A stretch of 64,000 nucleotides of DNA from an uncultured Pelagibacteraceae bacterium (GCA_902538445.1 CACBFE010000002.1:75759-139758); one strand, 5' to 3'; shown: positions 43,921 through 53,034, numbered from the stretch's first letter. Program-made: numbers and translations. Notes: generated by a model not told the origin, from the letters alone.

Positions 43921-44518
43921 GTTAAAAAAATTATACGACAGATGTGTAGAGCTGGCTAGGCATAAATTTTCTAAGCCTTTACTTGGCTTTGTAGCATTCA
44001 TTGAAAGTTTCTTTTTCCCCGTTCCACCAGATTTAATGATCGTGCCTATGGTCGTAGCCAAAAGAGAAGATTATTTTAAGATATTTTTAATTGCTACTGT
44101 AGGTTCAGTTTTAGGTGGATTGTTTGGTTACATGTTGGGTGTGTTTTTTTTAGATGCTTCGATGGTTATTATCGAGTTTTATGGATATGAGGAAAAAGTT
44201 TTTCAAATTCAAGATAAGATGTCTACAAGAGGCGGTTTTTTAGCTTGGCTGGGTATAATGTTTTTAGCTGGTTTCACTCCTCTACCCTTTAAGGTGTTCA
44301 CAATTACAAGCGGAGTTATTGGATTTAATCTTGCCGTTTTCTTTTTCATATGTCTTTTTACAAGAGGTTTGAGATTTTTATTAGTTTCTTACTTTACTTA
44401 TCTTTTTGGTAAAAAATTTGGTGAATTTATCGAAGAGAAAGGTGCGTTATGGTTTACTTTAACTGGAATATTTATTGTAATTTTAGCAGCTGTCTTATAC
44501 ATAATCTTCGTTAAATGA
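43919..44518 (+). CDS. YqaA-type DedA/VTT-fold membrane protein
   Basis: Inner-membrane protein of about 199 residues, SNARE-associated/VTT fold. The reentrant motifs are clear: ESFFFPVPPDLMIVPMV near residue 30 and GFTPLPFKVFTITSGV near 120, the Pro-rich pattern of YqaA proteins. DedA-fold proteins handle lipid flipping or proton-coupled transport. The ATG at 43919 aligns with the family start MLKKLYD; an upstream ATG at 43904 would add five residues. It overlaps dsbB by 4 bp. Substrate unknown. Confidence 0.85.
   Translation: MLKKLYDRCVELARHKFSKPLLGFVAFIESFFFPVPPDLMIVPMVVAKREDYFKIFLIATVGSVLGGLFGYMLGVFFLDASMVIIEFYGYEEKVFQIQDKMSTRGGFLAWLGIMFLAGFTPLPFKVFTITSGVIGFNLAVFFFICLFTRGLRFLLVSYFTYLFGKKFGEFIEEKGALWFTLTGIFIVILAAVLYIIFVK
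43930..43958 (-). promoter_or_regulatory. Candidate promoter inside yqaA for the minus operon
   Basis: TAGCCA (-35, four of six consensus) and TATAAT (-10, perfect) are 17 bp apart on the minus strand within the first codons of yqaA. Expected start is a few bases from the 43920 ATG, consistent with a leaderless message. Not tested. Confidence 0.4.
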
Positions 44519-44994
44519 TTTTAAATAACAAGCTATTACTCAATGGTATTTTAGCCTTTAGTATACTCTCGCTTTCAATAGCTTACTTCATACAATATGT
44601 GCTTGGTCATAAACCATGTAATTTGTGTTTAATTGAGAGAGTTCCCTATATTGCAGCGATAATTCTTATTTCACTTGTCTTTATTTTAAATAAATACCAA
44701 AAAATAATTTCTAGCCTCATTTTAATATTCTTTATTTTTGGTGCTGTGGTTTCTTTTTATCATTTTGGTATAGAACAAGGTTTTTTTAGCGAATCTTTAG
44801 TTTGCGATTTGGGCAATAGCCGGCCCTTAAATAAAGAAGAACTTCTAAATCAGCTAAAAAAAACAGAGATAGTGAGCTGTAAAGATGTAACTTTTAGATT
44901 TTTGGGGCTTTCACTTGCTACAATAAATACAGTTATCTCATTAATACTTAGTGGTATTATAATAAAAATTATTAAAAATTATGGAAAAAACTAA
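44515..44994 (+). CDS. dsbB: Disulfide bond formation protein B
   Basis: Reoxidises periplasmic DsbA-type thiol oxidases and passes electrons to quinone. 159 residues with four helices. The first Cys pair is CNLC (C35 and C38) in GHKPCNLCLIERVPY, and the second periplasmic pair is C97 and C122. This matches DsbB topology. It overlaps yqaA by 4 bp and coq7 by 14 bp. The link to a ubiquinone gene is sensible because DsbB uses ubiquinone. Confidence 0.92.
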   Translation: MILNNKLLLNGILAFSILSLSIAYFIQYVLGHKPCNLCLIERVPYIAAIILISLVFILNKYQKIISSLILIFFIFGAVVSFYHFGIEQGFFSESLVCDLGNSRPLNKEELLNQLKKTEIVSCKDVTFRFLGLSLATINTVISLILSGIIIKIIKNYGKN

Positions 44995-45514
44995 CAAGAA
45001 AACTTTAGAAGAAATTATAAGAGTTGACCATGCTGGTGAACGTGGGGCTATAAAAATATATGAAGGACAACTTCTAGCTCTTAAGACGTTCAAACAAGAT
45101 GAATTTTTAAAAAAGAAAATAGAGGAAATGAAAGAGCATGAAAAAGAACACTACGAATATTTTGATAACGAAATTAAAAAAAGAAATATAAAACCTACAA
45201 AACTTTTACCTCTCTGGGATCTGATGGGTGTAACTCTTGGTTTTGGAACGGCAATGTTAGGAGAAAAAGCAGCCATGCTTTGTACTGCATCAGTTGAAGA
45301 GGTAATTGATGGTCACTATAAAGATCAAACTTATAAACTTGGAAAAGATGAAGAAGAGTTAAAAAAGAAAATTATGAAATTTAGGCAGGACGAATTAGAT
45401 CATAAAGACATAGCGTATGATAATGGAGCAACAAAAAAAGGATTATACGGAGTCTTAGATAAAATCATTAAAACTTCATCAAGAATAGCTATTACGATTT
45501 CAGAAAAAGTCTAA
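44981..45514 (+). CDS. coq7: Demethoxyubiquinone hydroxylase (Coq7)
   Basis: Di-iron hydroxylase for the last ring hydroxylation of ubiquinone, 177 residues. The ligand Glu/His sets are visible: RVDHAGERGA (E20), the EHEKEHYEYF region (about residues 52-60), VEEVIDGHY in the middle and QDELDHKDIA near 150. Short bacterial Coq7 forms lack the mitochondrial targeting region, as here. The gene overlaps dsbB by 14 bp in a yqaA-dsbB-coq7 operon and abuts the convergent HNH gene. Confidence 0.94.
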   Translation: MEKTNKKTLEEIIRVDHAGERGAIKIYEGQLLALKTFKQDEFLKKKIEEMKEHEKEHYEYFDNEIKKRNIKPTKLLPLWDLMGVTLGFGTAMLGEKAAMLCTASVEEVIDGHYKDQTYKLGKDEEELKKKIMKFRQDELDHKDIAYDNGATKKGLYGVLDKIIKTSSRIAITISEKV

Positions 45515-46084
45515 TTAAGGTTCTAACTCGATATCCCAATATAGATAATCCATCCAACTTTCATGAAGAAAGTTTGGTGGAAAATGTCTTCCGTTGCGAT
45601 GTAAATCTTCAACTGTCGGCGCGTAAGGTTTATTAGCTAATTTTAGATCACAGTCTCTATAAAGCTTTCCACCTTTTTTAACATTGCAGCTAGAACAAGC
45701 TGTTACAACATTGTTCCAATCTGTTAATCCCCCTCTCGACTTCGGTAACAAATGATCAAAGGTCAAATCTTTTGTGTCACCACAATATTGGCAAGCAAAC
45801 TTGTCTCTTAAAAAAACATTAAATCTTGTAAAGTTCGGATTTTTTGAAGGTTGAATAAAATTTTTAAGCGCGATCACACTTGGTAAATTCATTTCAAATG
45901 AAGGACTTCTTATTTTTCTTTTATAGTTTGAGACAATACTCACTCTGTCTAAAAAGACTGATTTAACTGCATCTTGCCAACACCAAATTGAAAGCGGGTA
46001 ATAACTTAGCGGTCTAAAGTCAGCGTTTAGCACTAACGCCGGACATTTTTCAAGAGGTACTTTATCTACAGAAGAAATAATCAT
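45515..46084 (-). CDS. HNH endonuclease-family protein
   Basis: 189 residues with a C-terminal HNH fold: zinc Cys pairs C98/C101 and C130/C133 flank D110-H111 and N124, i.e. the DHLLPKSRGG and WNNVVTAC segments. The N-terminal half (VLNADFRPLSYYPLSIWCWQDAV) is conserved in alphaproteobacterial chromosomal HNH proteins and is not phage-like. DNA cleavage is expected from the fold, but a role in restriction or repair is not shown. It is convergent with coq7 (no gap). No methylase or transposon is nearby. Confidence 0.85.
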   Translation of the reverse strand: MIISSVDKVPLEKCPALVLNADFRPLSYYPLSIWCWQDAVKSVFLDRVSIVSNYKRKIRSPSFEMNLPSVIALKNFIQPSKNPNFTRFNVFLRDKFACQYCGDTKDLTFDHLLPKSRGGLTDWNNVVTACSSCNVKKGGKLYRDCDLKLANKPYAPTVEDLHRNGRHFPPNFLHESWMDYLYWDIELEP

Positions 46085-46145
46085 AAACTAAAGCTAACTG
46101 ATACAAAAAATTATATCAAGTTATAATTATGTATCACTCAAAAAA

Positions 46146-46802
46146 TTAAGAATTAAATTGTTTTTTTATAAATTGAAGGCCCAAACTTGACCCCTCTGTT
46201 GGTATACGATGTTCACAGTTTTTGAAAATTTTTGTTTCTATTTCATAATTATTTTTATTAAAAAAGTCTTTAGCCTCTAATAATGAATCGATAGAAACAA
46301 CTTGATCTATGTCCCCATGCATTAAAATAATCTTTGGCCTAGAATTAATATTTTTTGAAAGATGTTCGGTGTCTATGATTCTACCTGAGTAACCAATAAC
46401 AGAATTCACAGTATCTTTTCTTTTTAGACCAGCTTGTAAAGTAATCATGCAACCTTGGCTAAATCCTCCAATGATGATCTTGTCACTTGTTAGACTATTT
46501 TTTTTTTTTACTTCGTCAATAAGTTTATTTAATTTGTTTTCTGCGACAAGTGATTTAGCTAAAACTTGCTCCGGTGTTTGATCCATAAGATCAAACCATT
46601 GAAAACCTGAAGGGCTTGCTGCACATTTCTCAGGAGCATCAGGACAAATGAATATTGTATCTGGTAAATGAGTACGCCAGTAATTTGCAAGGATTGAGAT
46701 ATCGTTACCATCTCCACCATAGCCGTGGCAAAGTATTACGGCGTTTTTGGGTTTATTTTTAGAAAGTGGTTCTAAAACAATTGTATTTAATGAATAGGTC
46801 AT
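46146..46802 (-). CDS. Carboxylesterase/phospholipase-type serine hydrolase
   Basis: 218-residue alpha/beta hydrolase of the acyl-protein-thioesterase/carboxylesterase group. The oxyanion region is LCHGYGGDGNDI, the nucleophile elbow is GGFSQGC, the catalytic Asp is in HGDIDQVV and the His in NCEHRIP near residue 200. All three are present, so the enzyme should be active on acyl esters. The gene is divergent from the HIG1 gene with only 15 bp between starts. Confidence 0.88.
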   Translation of the reverse strand: MTYSLNTIVLEPLSKNKPKNAVILCHGYGGDGNDISILANYWRTHLPDTIFICPDAPEKCAASPSGFQWFDLMDQTPEQVLAKSLVAENKLNKLIDEVKKKNSLTSDKIIIGGFSQGCMITLQAGLKRKDTVNSVIGYSGRIIDTEHLSKNINSRPKIILMHGDIDQVVSIDSLLEAKDFFNKNNYEIETKIFKNCEHRIPTEGSSLGLQFIKKQFNS

Positions 46803-46817
46803 GATAGTAGAATATTA

Positions 46818-47018
46818 ATGTCTGAATTTTTTTTTAATTTTATAGGGTTTACTTTATTAGGTGCTGTAGCCATAGTTTTAATAATGGGTATATATACTTT
46901 ATTTAAGGGCGGAAGTACTAGTAAAAAATATTCTAATAAATTAATGCAATTAAGGGTCTTGCTTCAGTTTATTGCAATTATAGTTCTGGTTTTAATGGCC
47001 TATTTTTTTAAAAATTAA
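46818..47018 (+). CDS. HIG1-domain twin-helix membrane protein
   Basis: 66 residues with two hydrophobic helices (about 5-28 and 46-64) and the loop GGSTSKKYSNKLMQLRVLLQ, the signature of bacterial HIG1-like proteins. Mitochondrial relatives modulate cytochrome oxidase assembly, so a respiratory-chain role is plausible. Start is 15 bp from the divergent carboxylesterase. Its 3' end overlaps the convergent thioredoxin gene by 4 bp. Confidence 0.82.
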   Translation: MSEFFFNFIGFTLLGAVAIVLIMGIYTLFKGGSTSKKYSNKLMQLRVLLQFIAIIVLVLMAYFFKN

Positions 47019-47542
47019 ATATATTTTTTTATTAAGCTAATAAAATCATCACTCACAAAATCAACTTCGCCAATTACTCTGCCAAATTCATCGCCATTTT
47101 TGTCGATTAAAATACTCGTAGGAAGTCCTCGCATTTTGAATTGCTTTACTAATTTCAACTTTGGATCATAGTAAGTATCTAAACTAGCGACACCAATACT
47201 TCTGAAAAAGTCTCTAACTTTTAGCTTATTAGGTTGTTCCATGTTAATAGCGTAAACTTTTACTTGTGGAAATTGATTGGTTAATTTTTCAAGCGAGGGC
47301 ATTTCTCTTTTACAAGGCGCACACCACGTTGCCCAAAAATTCAAGATCATGATGTTGCCTTTTTTGTTAGTTAAATCCACTTCATTAAGATCTGAATCTT
47401 TGAATTTTAATTCTTTAATTTGAGTTGGTTTTTCATGAATTACTATATTTTTTGAAAAATCTTCTGCCCCGTAAAGATTATGGCTAATCAGATATAGAAG
47501 GATTATGTGAATATAGATTTTAAAAGATTTACTAATTTTCAT
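47015..47542 (-). CDS. TlpA/ResA-like periplasmic thioredoxin
   Basis: 175 residues, membrane- or periplasm-directed by an N-terminal hydrophobic segment (about residues 8-23). The thioredoxin active site is WCAPC (C74 and C77) after LNFWAT, and the cis-Pro follows in MRGLPTSILIDKNG. TlpA/ResA proteins reduce disulfides for cytochrome c or cytochrome oxidase assembly, which fits the HIG1 gene next door, though this is inference. It is divergent from argH with a 30-bp gap. Confidence 0.88.
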   Translation of the reverse strand: MKISKSFKIYIHIILLYLISHNLYGAEDFSKNIVIHEKPTQIKELKFKDSDLNEVDLTNKKGNIMILNFWATWCAPCKREMPSLEKLTNQFPQVKVYAINMEQPNKLKVRDFFRSIGVASLDTYYDPKLKLVKQFKMRGLPTSILIDKNGDEFGRVIGEVDFVSDDFISLIKKYI

Positions 47543-47572
47543 ATTAATTTAAATTAGAAATAACACAGTAAA

Positions 47573-48952
47573 ATGAAAAATAAAACAATTTGGTCTAATA
47601 GATTTAAAAACAAAACGTCTCAATCTTTTCAAGAGATTGGGTCTTCAATTCATATTGATAAAAGACTTTATGAACAAGATATCGCTTCATCTGTTGTGCA
47701 CACGCAAATGCTAGTGAAACAAAAGATTATTAAAAGTGAAGTTGGTAACAAAATTATCAATGGACTTAGAAAAATTAAAGTTCAGATAGATAAGGGAAAT
47801 TTCGTGTTTAAAGAAAAGTTTGAGGATATTCACTTAAATATAGAAAAAGCATTATTTGAGATCATTGGTCCTTCAGCTGGATTTCTGCACACTGCAAGAT
47901 CAAGAAATGATCAAGTAGTAACTGATTTTAAATTATGGGTCAAAGAAGCATCAAACGAAATCATTAAAAGTATTTCAGCTGTTATGAAAAATCTGATTAA
48001 AAAAGCAGAAAAAAATACAGATGCAGTTATGCCTGGATTAACGCATTTAAAAAATGCACAACCTATTTCATTCGCTCATTATTTGTTGTCATACTACGAG
48101 ATGTTAAAAAGAGATAAAAAAAGGTTTGAAAATAATCTTGAGCTATTAAATGAGTGTCCACTTGGGTCTGCAGCACTCTCAGGAACATCTTATAAAATAG
48201 ACAGAACCTATACTGCAAAAAAACTTGGTTTTAAAAAACCTACAGATAACTCAATGGACTCTGTATCGGATAGAGATTTTGCAATTGATTTTTTATATGC
48301 TTCTGCTGTTTGTGCAATGCACCTATCTAGATTGGCAGAAGACTTTATTATTTATAATTCCGATGCTTTCAATTTAATTTCATTCAAAGACAGCATGCTC
48401 ACAGGCTCTTCTATTATGCCACAAAAAAAGAATCCTGATCCTGCGGAACTAATAAGAGGAAAAGTTGGAATGAATTATGGAAAGTTAAATGCAATGCTGA
48501 CAATAATGAAAGGTCTTCCCATGTCATATTTTAAAGACATGCAGGATGACAAAGAGTTAGTTTTTAGTGGCTATGATACTTTGAAAGATACTCTAACTAT
48601 GAGCGCCGAATTAATAAATTCTGTAAATGCTAATAAAGCAAATATGCTTTTTATGGCTAATCAAGGATATACAACAGCAACTGATTTTGCAGACTATCTT
48701 GTTAAAAATAAAAATTTATCATTTAGAGAGTCTTACGCTATTTCAGCAAAAGTTGTGAATTATGCAGAAAAAAATAAAAAGATGTTATCTGAATTAAATT
48801 TGGATGAAATCAAAAAATTTCATAAAGATTTAGATAAAAGTGTTTTAAAAGTATTTGATGTAAAAAATTCTATGAATGCAAAAAAATCTCATGGAGGAAC
48901 ATCTATAATTAACGTTAAATCAATGATAAAAAAATATAAAAGAGAAATTTAA
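47573..48952 (+). CDS. argH: Argininosuccinate lyase
   Basis: Splits argininosuccinate to arginine and fumarate, the final arginine step. 459 residues, full length. The fumarase-superfamily signature GSSIMPQKKNPDPAELIRGK (catalytic flexible loop) lies near residue 280-300, with TARSRNDQV and SVSDRDFA upstream. The stop overlaps the next start by one base (TAATG), starting the argH-lptM-lysA-plsC run, a conserved order in proteobacteria. No leader peptide is evident. Confidence 0.96.
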   Translation: MKNKTIWSNRFKNKTSQSFQEIGSSIHIDKRLYEQDIASSVVHTQMLVKQKIIKSEVGNKIINGLRKIKVQIDKGNFVFKEKFEDIHLNIEKALFEIIGPSAGFLHTARSRNDQVVTDFKLWVKEASNEIIKSISAVMKNLIKKAEKNTDAVMPGLTHLKNAQPISFAHYLLSYYEMLKRDKKRFENNLELLNECPLGSAALSGTSYKIDRTYTAKKLGFKKPTDNSMDSVSDRDFAIDFLYASAVCAMHLSRLAEDFIIYNSDAFNLISFKDSMLTGSSIMPQKKNPDPAELIRGKVGMNYGKLNAMLTIMKGLPMSYFKDMQDDKELVFSGYDTLKDTLTMSAELINSVNANKANMLFMANQGYTTATDFADYLVKNKNLSFRESYAISAKVVNYAEKNKKMLSELNLDEIKKFHKDLDKSVLKVFDVKNSMNAKKSHGGTSIINVKSMIKKYKREI

Positions 48953-49062
48953 TGAAACTAATAACTGCTTTTTTCCTGGTGATTTTTATTTTAACTAGTT
49001 GTGGAAAAAAATCTGAACCTAAATACCAAGGTCAAATAGATCAGGTCAATATAATTTCATAA
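48952..49062 (+). CDS. lptM: LptM-like small lipoprotein
   Basis: 36-residue lipoprotein precursor. The signal FFLVIFILTSC ends in the lipobox LTSC, leaving a 20-residue mature peptide CGKKSEPKYQGQIDQ.... Small lipoproteins of this type (YifL/LptM) bind the LptD/LptE outer-membrane translocon and aid its disulfide maturation. The place between argH and lysA is the one seen in many proteobacteria. It starts on the last base of argH (TAATG) and precedes lysA by 4 bp. Assigned by size, lipobox and synteny. Confidence 0.8.
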   Translation: MKLITAFFLVIFILTSCGKKSEPKYQGQIDQVNIIS

Positions 49063-49066
49063 TCTT

Positions 49067-50296
49067 ATGCAAAATCTAAGATATGTAGGAAATAATTTAT
49101 TTGTTGAAAAACTGTCAATTAAGAATATTTTAAAAAAAAATAAAACACCTTTTTATATTTATTCGGAGAGTCAAATTGCTCTCAATTTTTTAAAGTTTGC
49201 CAACACATTTAAAAAAACTGATCCTTTAATTTGCTTTGCTGCGAAATCTAATAGTAATTTAAATATACTAAGAGTTCTTGGTAAATTAGGTGCTGGAGCC
49301 GATGTAGTTTCAGGTGGTGAATTATTAAAAGCCTTAAAAGCAGGTATTAGACCTAATAAAATTGTATTTTCTGGGGTGGGTAAAACTGAAGAGGAACTTA
49401 AAATTGCAATTAGTAAGAAAATATTATTAATCAATTGTGAATCTGAAAGTGAAGCTAAACTAGTAAATAATTTATCAAAAAAATTAAGAAAGAAAGTTTC
49501 AATAGGATTTAGATTAAATCCAAATGTTGATGCCAAAACACATAAAAATATATCAACTGGTAAAGCTGAAAATAAATTCGGCTTATCGATTAAAAATTTT
49601 AAGGTTTTTCTAAAAACAGTAAAAACTTTTAAAAATGTAAAATTAGAAGCTTTAAGTGTGCATATCGGTAGTCAAATATTGAACGATACACCTTTTAGAA
49701 AAACTCTAAACGTAATGCATAAATTAATAAAAGAATTAAAACTGAATTTGAAATATGTCGATTTAGGTGGTGGTTTCGGTATTAATTATACTGATAAAGA
49801 AAAACCAATTAATCTTATTAAATATTCTAAACTAGTACATAATTTTTCTAAAAAGTTAAATTGTAAAATAATCTTTGAACCTGGAAGATCTATTATTGGT
49901 AATACTGGTCTTCTAATAAGTAAAATACAATTTATTAAAAAAGGTGCTAATAAAGACTTTATTATACTAGATGCTGGTATGAATGATTTTATGCGCCCTG
50001 CTTTATATGAAGCTTTTCATAAAATTATTCCTATTTCTAAAAAATCATCAAGAATGAAAGGTAAAATAGAATTTGTTGGGCCAATTTGTGAAACCACTTG
50101 CAAATTTGGAGTTTATAAAAACTATCCTAAAATAAATGAAAATGAATTTGTGGCTATAACTAATGTTGGAGCTTATGGTTCTTCTTTATCCTCAAATTAT
50201 AATACAAGGCCGCTAGTTGCTGAAATTTTAATCAATAAAAATAAACTTAGATATATAAGAAAGAAACAAAATTTACTTAAATTGATTAATTCTTAA
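49067..50296 (+). CDS. lysA: Diaminopimelate decarboxylase
   Basis: PLP enzyme making lysine from meso-diaminopimelate, fold-type III. 409 residues. The Schiff-base Lys is K60 (CFAAKSNS), the phosphate loop includes GGGFGINY and EPGRSIIGNTG, and the second-domain catalytic Cys is in GPICETTC near residue 345, followed by NVGAYGSSLSSNYN. The residues after CE differ slightly from the usual CESGD; effect unknown. It follows lptM by 4 bp and overlaps plsC by 1 bp. Confidence 0.95.
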   Translation: MQNLRYVGNNLFVEKLSIKNILKKNKTPFYIYSESQIALNFLKFANTFKKTDPLICFAAKSNSNLNILRVLGKLGAGADVVSGGELLKALKAGIRPNKIVFSGVGKTEEELKIAISKKILLINCESESEAKLVNNLSKKLRKKVSIGFRLNPNVDAKTHKNISTGKAENKFGLSIKNFKVFLKTVKTFKNVKLEALSVHIGSQILNDTPFRKTLNVMHKLIKELKLNLKYVDLGGGFGINYTDKEKPINLIKYSKLVHNFSKKLNCKIIFEPGRSIIGNTGLLISKIQFIKKGANKDFIILDAGMNDFMRPALYEAFHKIIPISKKSSRMKGKIEFVGPICETTCKFGVYKNYPKINENEFVAITNVGAYGSSLSSNYNTRPLVAEILINKNKLRYIRKKQNLLKLINS

Positions 50297-51003
50297 TGCA
50301 ATTGATTAGATCACTAATTTTTAATATTTTTTTATACGTTGGCCTAATAACAATTTTTATTTTAGCTATTCCAACATTAGTTTTACCGAGTAAATTTACA
50401 ATATTTTTTGGTAGATTGTCTGCAAAATATATAGTGCTAATTTTAAGAATAATCTTAAATACAAAAGTAATTTTTCACGGGGAAGAAAATCTTAAAAAAG
50501 TAGAAAATTATTTTGTCGCTTCTGCACATCAATCTATGTTTGAGACTTTTGCTCTTCAAATACCCTTGGATGGTCCAATTTTTATTTTGAAAAAAGAACT
50601 GTTAAATATTCCTTTGTTTGGTTGGTATTTAAGAAAAATAGGTTCAATAGCAATCGTTAGAGAAACAACAACAAAAGAAAATTTAAACTTTTTTGATAAA
50701 GTAAAAGAAAGAATTGAAAAAAGTAAAAGGCCACTTTTAATATTTCCCCAGGGAACAAGAGTAAAACTTGGTGAACAACCACCTTTTAAAAAAGGAGTTG
50801 GTAGAATTTATAAAGCTCTAAATTTACCCTGTATTCCTGTAGCTCATAATGCTGGTAAAGTCTGGCCAAAGAATAGTTTTATGAAACACCCTGGTGATAT
50901 TCACATTTCATTTTTAGAACCAATCATGTCGGGTAAAGATAATGAAGAATTTACCAAAGATATAGAGAGTCAAATTTATACTGAAATAAGAAAGTTCTCT
51001 TAA
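50296..51003 (+). CDS. plsC: 1-acylglycerol-3-phosphate acyltransferase (PlsC-like)
   Basis: Adds the second acyl chain to lysophosphatidate in phospholipid synthesis, at the inner membrane. 235 residues, N-terminal hydrophobic helix (about 6-30). The acyltransferase motif is H78-x4-E83 (AHQSMFET), with Glu in place of the usual Asp, a variant common in alphaproteobacteria. FPQGTR near residue 152 is the acceptor-binding motif. It overlaps lysA by one base and ends where the convergent tyrA begins. Confidence 0.88.
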   Translation: MQLIRSLIFNIFLYVGLITIFILAIPTLVLPSKFTIFFGRLSAKYIVLILRIILNTKVIFHGEENLKKVENYFVASAHQSMFETFALQIPLDGPIFILKKELLNIPLFGWYLRKIGSIAIVRETTTKENLNFFDKVKERIEKSKRPLLIFPQGTRVKLGEQPPFKKGVGRIYKALNLPCIPVAHNAGKVWPKNSFMKHPGDIHISFLEPIMSGKDNEEFTKDIESQIYTEIRKFS

Positions 51004-51900
51004 TTATTTTCTTCCAAAACCTGGTTTGTCAGTATCTTGACCAGCTTCAATAATTTCTTTTCTCACTTTTTTAGTTGATGAAAAAATCTCTAAAAGTTTT
51101 TTACTATCTTTATTTTTTATGGCATCTTTTATTTCATCTAGATTCTTAGAATAATTGTCTAAAACTTTTAAGATATTTTCACTATTATCAATAAATATAT
51201 CTTTCCACATTAAAGGGTCTGATGCTGCTATTCTTGTAAAATCTCTTAATCCACCTGCACTATACTGAATGACATCGTCCTTAAATTTGTCTTCTTTGTT
51301 AATTGCTGTTTTTACAATACTGTAAGCTACGGCATGTGGTAAATGGCTGGTTAATGATAAAACATAATCATGATCTTCAAATGTCATACGTTTAGTCTTG
51401 CTTCCAAGCTTTGACCAAAAATTTTCTAAAGATTCTATTTTATCCTCGGCTACTTTTTTATCAGCAGATATTATGCACCATCTATTTTTAAATAAACTTG
51501 CAAAACCTGCCTCTGGACCACTGTATTCTGTTCCAGCTATAGGATGTGAAGCAATCCAATTTACATTTTTAAGATTTAAATTGCTGATAATTTTATTCAC
51601 TTCTTTTTTTGCAGAACCTGTATCGGTTAAAATTACATTTTCTTTCAAACTAGTATGAATAGATAAAAGTATTTCTTTATAGCTACTTAAAGGAGTAGCA
51701 ATCACTACTAAATCGGAGTCCTTTACGACATCTGAAATGTTACTGAAAGTTTTTACTGAAAAATTCTTTTTCAAATAATCAATAACTTTCGATGATTTAT
51801 CGTAAGCAGTTATTTTAGTTGCTAATTTTTTTTCTTCTAATGCTCTCAAAATAGAAGTGCCAATTAAACCACATCCAATTATACTTATTTTATTAAACAT
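51004..51900 (-). CDS. tyrA: Prephenate dehydrogenase
   Basis: Converts prephenate to 4-hydroxyphenylpyruvate in tyrosine synthesis. 298 residues with the NAD loop IIGCGLIGTSILRAL at the start, the conserved SHPIAGTEYSGP near residue 120 and SLTSHLPHAVAYS near 190, then a helical dimer domain. No chorismate mutase domain is fused. It overlaps the end of hisC by 8 bp; hisC-tyrA pairs are common because HisC-type aminotransferases can also act on aromatic keto acids. Confidence 0.93.
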   Translation of the reverse strand: MFNKISIIGCGLIGTSILRALEEKKLATKITAYDKSSKVIDYLKKNFSVKTFSNISDVVKDSDLVVIATPLSSYKEILLSIHTSLKENVILTDTGSAKKEVNKIISNLNLKNVNWIASHPIAGTEYSGPEAGFASLFKNRWCIISADKKVAEDKIESLENFWSKLGSKTKRMTFEDHDYVLSLTSHLPHAVAYSIVKTAINKEDKFKDDVIQYSAGGLRDFTRIAASDPLMWKDIFIDNSENILKVLDNYSKNLDEIKDAIKNKDSKKLLEIFSSTKKVRKEIIEAGQDTDKPGFGRK

Positions 51901-52975
51901 TTAATATTCTTTTCATTTTGAAAATTAATTTTCTATTTTCTTCACTTTTTCCGATCGTAATTCTTAATGAATTCTTAATACCATAAACATCCATTTTACG
52001 AACTAAAATTCCTGCTTTCGCTAATAATTTAAAAACTCTTGATGAATTAATTTTTACTTTATCAAATTTAACTAATAAAAAATTGCTATAGCTTTTATTA
52101 GTTTCAATTTTCATTTTTTTAAATTCATTAAACATTTTTTTATTCCAATTGTTAACGTGTTTAATTTCTTTATTTAACCAAGCGCTATCTTTTACTGCAG
52201 CAGATGCAGCAAACAAAGCTGCTTTGTTTACATTAAAAGGTGGCTTAATTTTATTTAACGTATCAATAATTTCTTTTGATCCATATCCCCACCCAACTCT
52301 CAATCCTGCTAGGCCATAGATTTTTGAAAATGTTCTTGTCATTACCACATTTTTAAAGTTAGAAAATAATTTTAAAGCTGAAGAATAATTTTTTTGTTTT
52401 ACATATTCAAAATAAGCATCATCAACTACTAACAAAATATTGCTTCGTAGTTTTTTTCGTAAAAACAACAAATCTTTTTTCGCAATATAGGTCCCGGTTG
52501 GATTATTAGGATTAGCCAAAAATACAACTTTTGTCTTGGTAGTTACTTTTTTTAAAATATCTTTTACTGAAACTGTAAAATTATTTTCATTTGAATAAAT
52601 AACTTTTGCTCCATTCATTTTGCTATAAATTCTATAAATAATAAAACTATATTTAGGCACAATTACCTCGTCACCTTTTTTTAGGTATGCTTTACAAATT
52701 AATTCAAAAATTTGATCTGACCCTGATCCCAAAATAACTCTATTTTTATCTAATTTAAATTTTTTTGATAAAGTTTCTCTTAAGAAAGTACCATTGGTAT
52801 CGGGATATCTTGCAAAACTTTTTGATACTTTTATATATTCTTTTTTTGCTTTCGGACTAGGTCCAAGTGCAGACTCGTTAGCTGATAATTTTATCTTAGC
52901 TAGTCTATTTTTAAATACGCTCATTCCTGCTACGTATTTTTCAGTAATTATATTATTTGGTTTAGGTAACCTCAT
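51893..52975 (-). CDS. hisC: Histidinol-phosphate aminotransferase-family enzyme
   Basis: PLP aminotransferase, 360 residues, class II subgroup. GSGSDQIFELICKAY, NPNNPTGTY near residue 156 and the Schiff-base Lys in TRTFSKIYGLAGLRVGW near 218 are visible, and the C-terminal RITIGKSEENRKL is typical of HisC. With tyrA overlapping downstream it may serve both histidine and tyrosine/phenylalanine synthesis. It is divergent from the metX transcription unit with a promoter and riboswitch between. Confidence 0.9.
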   Translation of the reverse strand: MRLPKPNNIITEKYVAGMSVFKNRLAKIKLSANESALGPSPKAKKEYIKVSKSFARYPDTNGTFLRETLSKKFKLDKNRVILGSGSDQIFELICKAYLKKGDEVIVPKYSFIIYRIYSKMNGAKVIYSNENNFTVSVKDILKKVTTKTKVVFLANPNNPTGTYIAKKDLLFLRKKLRSNILLVVDDAYFEYVKQKNYSSALKLFSNFKNVVMTRTFSKIYGLAGLRVGWGYGSKEIIDTLNKIKPPFNVNKAALFAASAAVKDSAWLNKEIKHVNNWNKKMFNEFKKMKIETNKSYSNFLLVKFDKVKINSSRVFKLLAKAGILVRKMDVYGIKNSLRITIGKSEENRKLIFKMKRILNV

Positions 52976-53034
52976 TTATTAATGTAATATCCAAATTGTT
53001 AGAGTTTTTCTAGAAATCTTTATCTTATATAAAA

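Noticed and set aside
43735-44061. A 108-residue minus-strand frame covering the divergent start region
   Set aside because: The first 47 codons lie antisense inside yqaA and are not membrane-like; the ATG at 43920 gives a sensible 61-residue two-helix protein.
45515-46084. HNH gene as a sign of a restriction system, homing endonuclease or mobile element
   Set aside because: No methylase, intron, repeat ends or composition change nearby; it looks like a conserved chromosomal gene.
50524-50547. PlsC motif H-x4-E instead of H-x4-D as a possible loss of function
   Set aside because: The HQSxxE form is common in alphaproteobacterial PlsC proteins and is compatible with activity.
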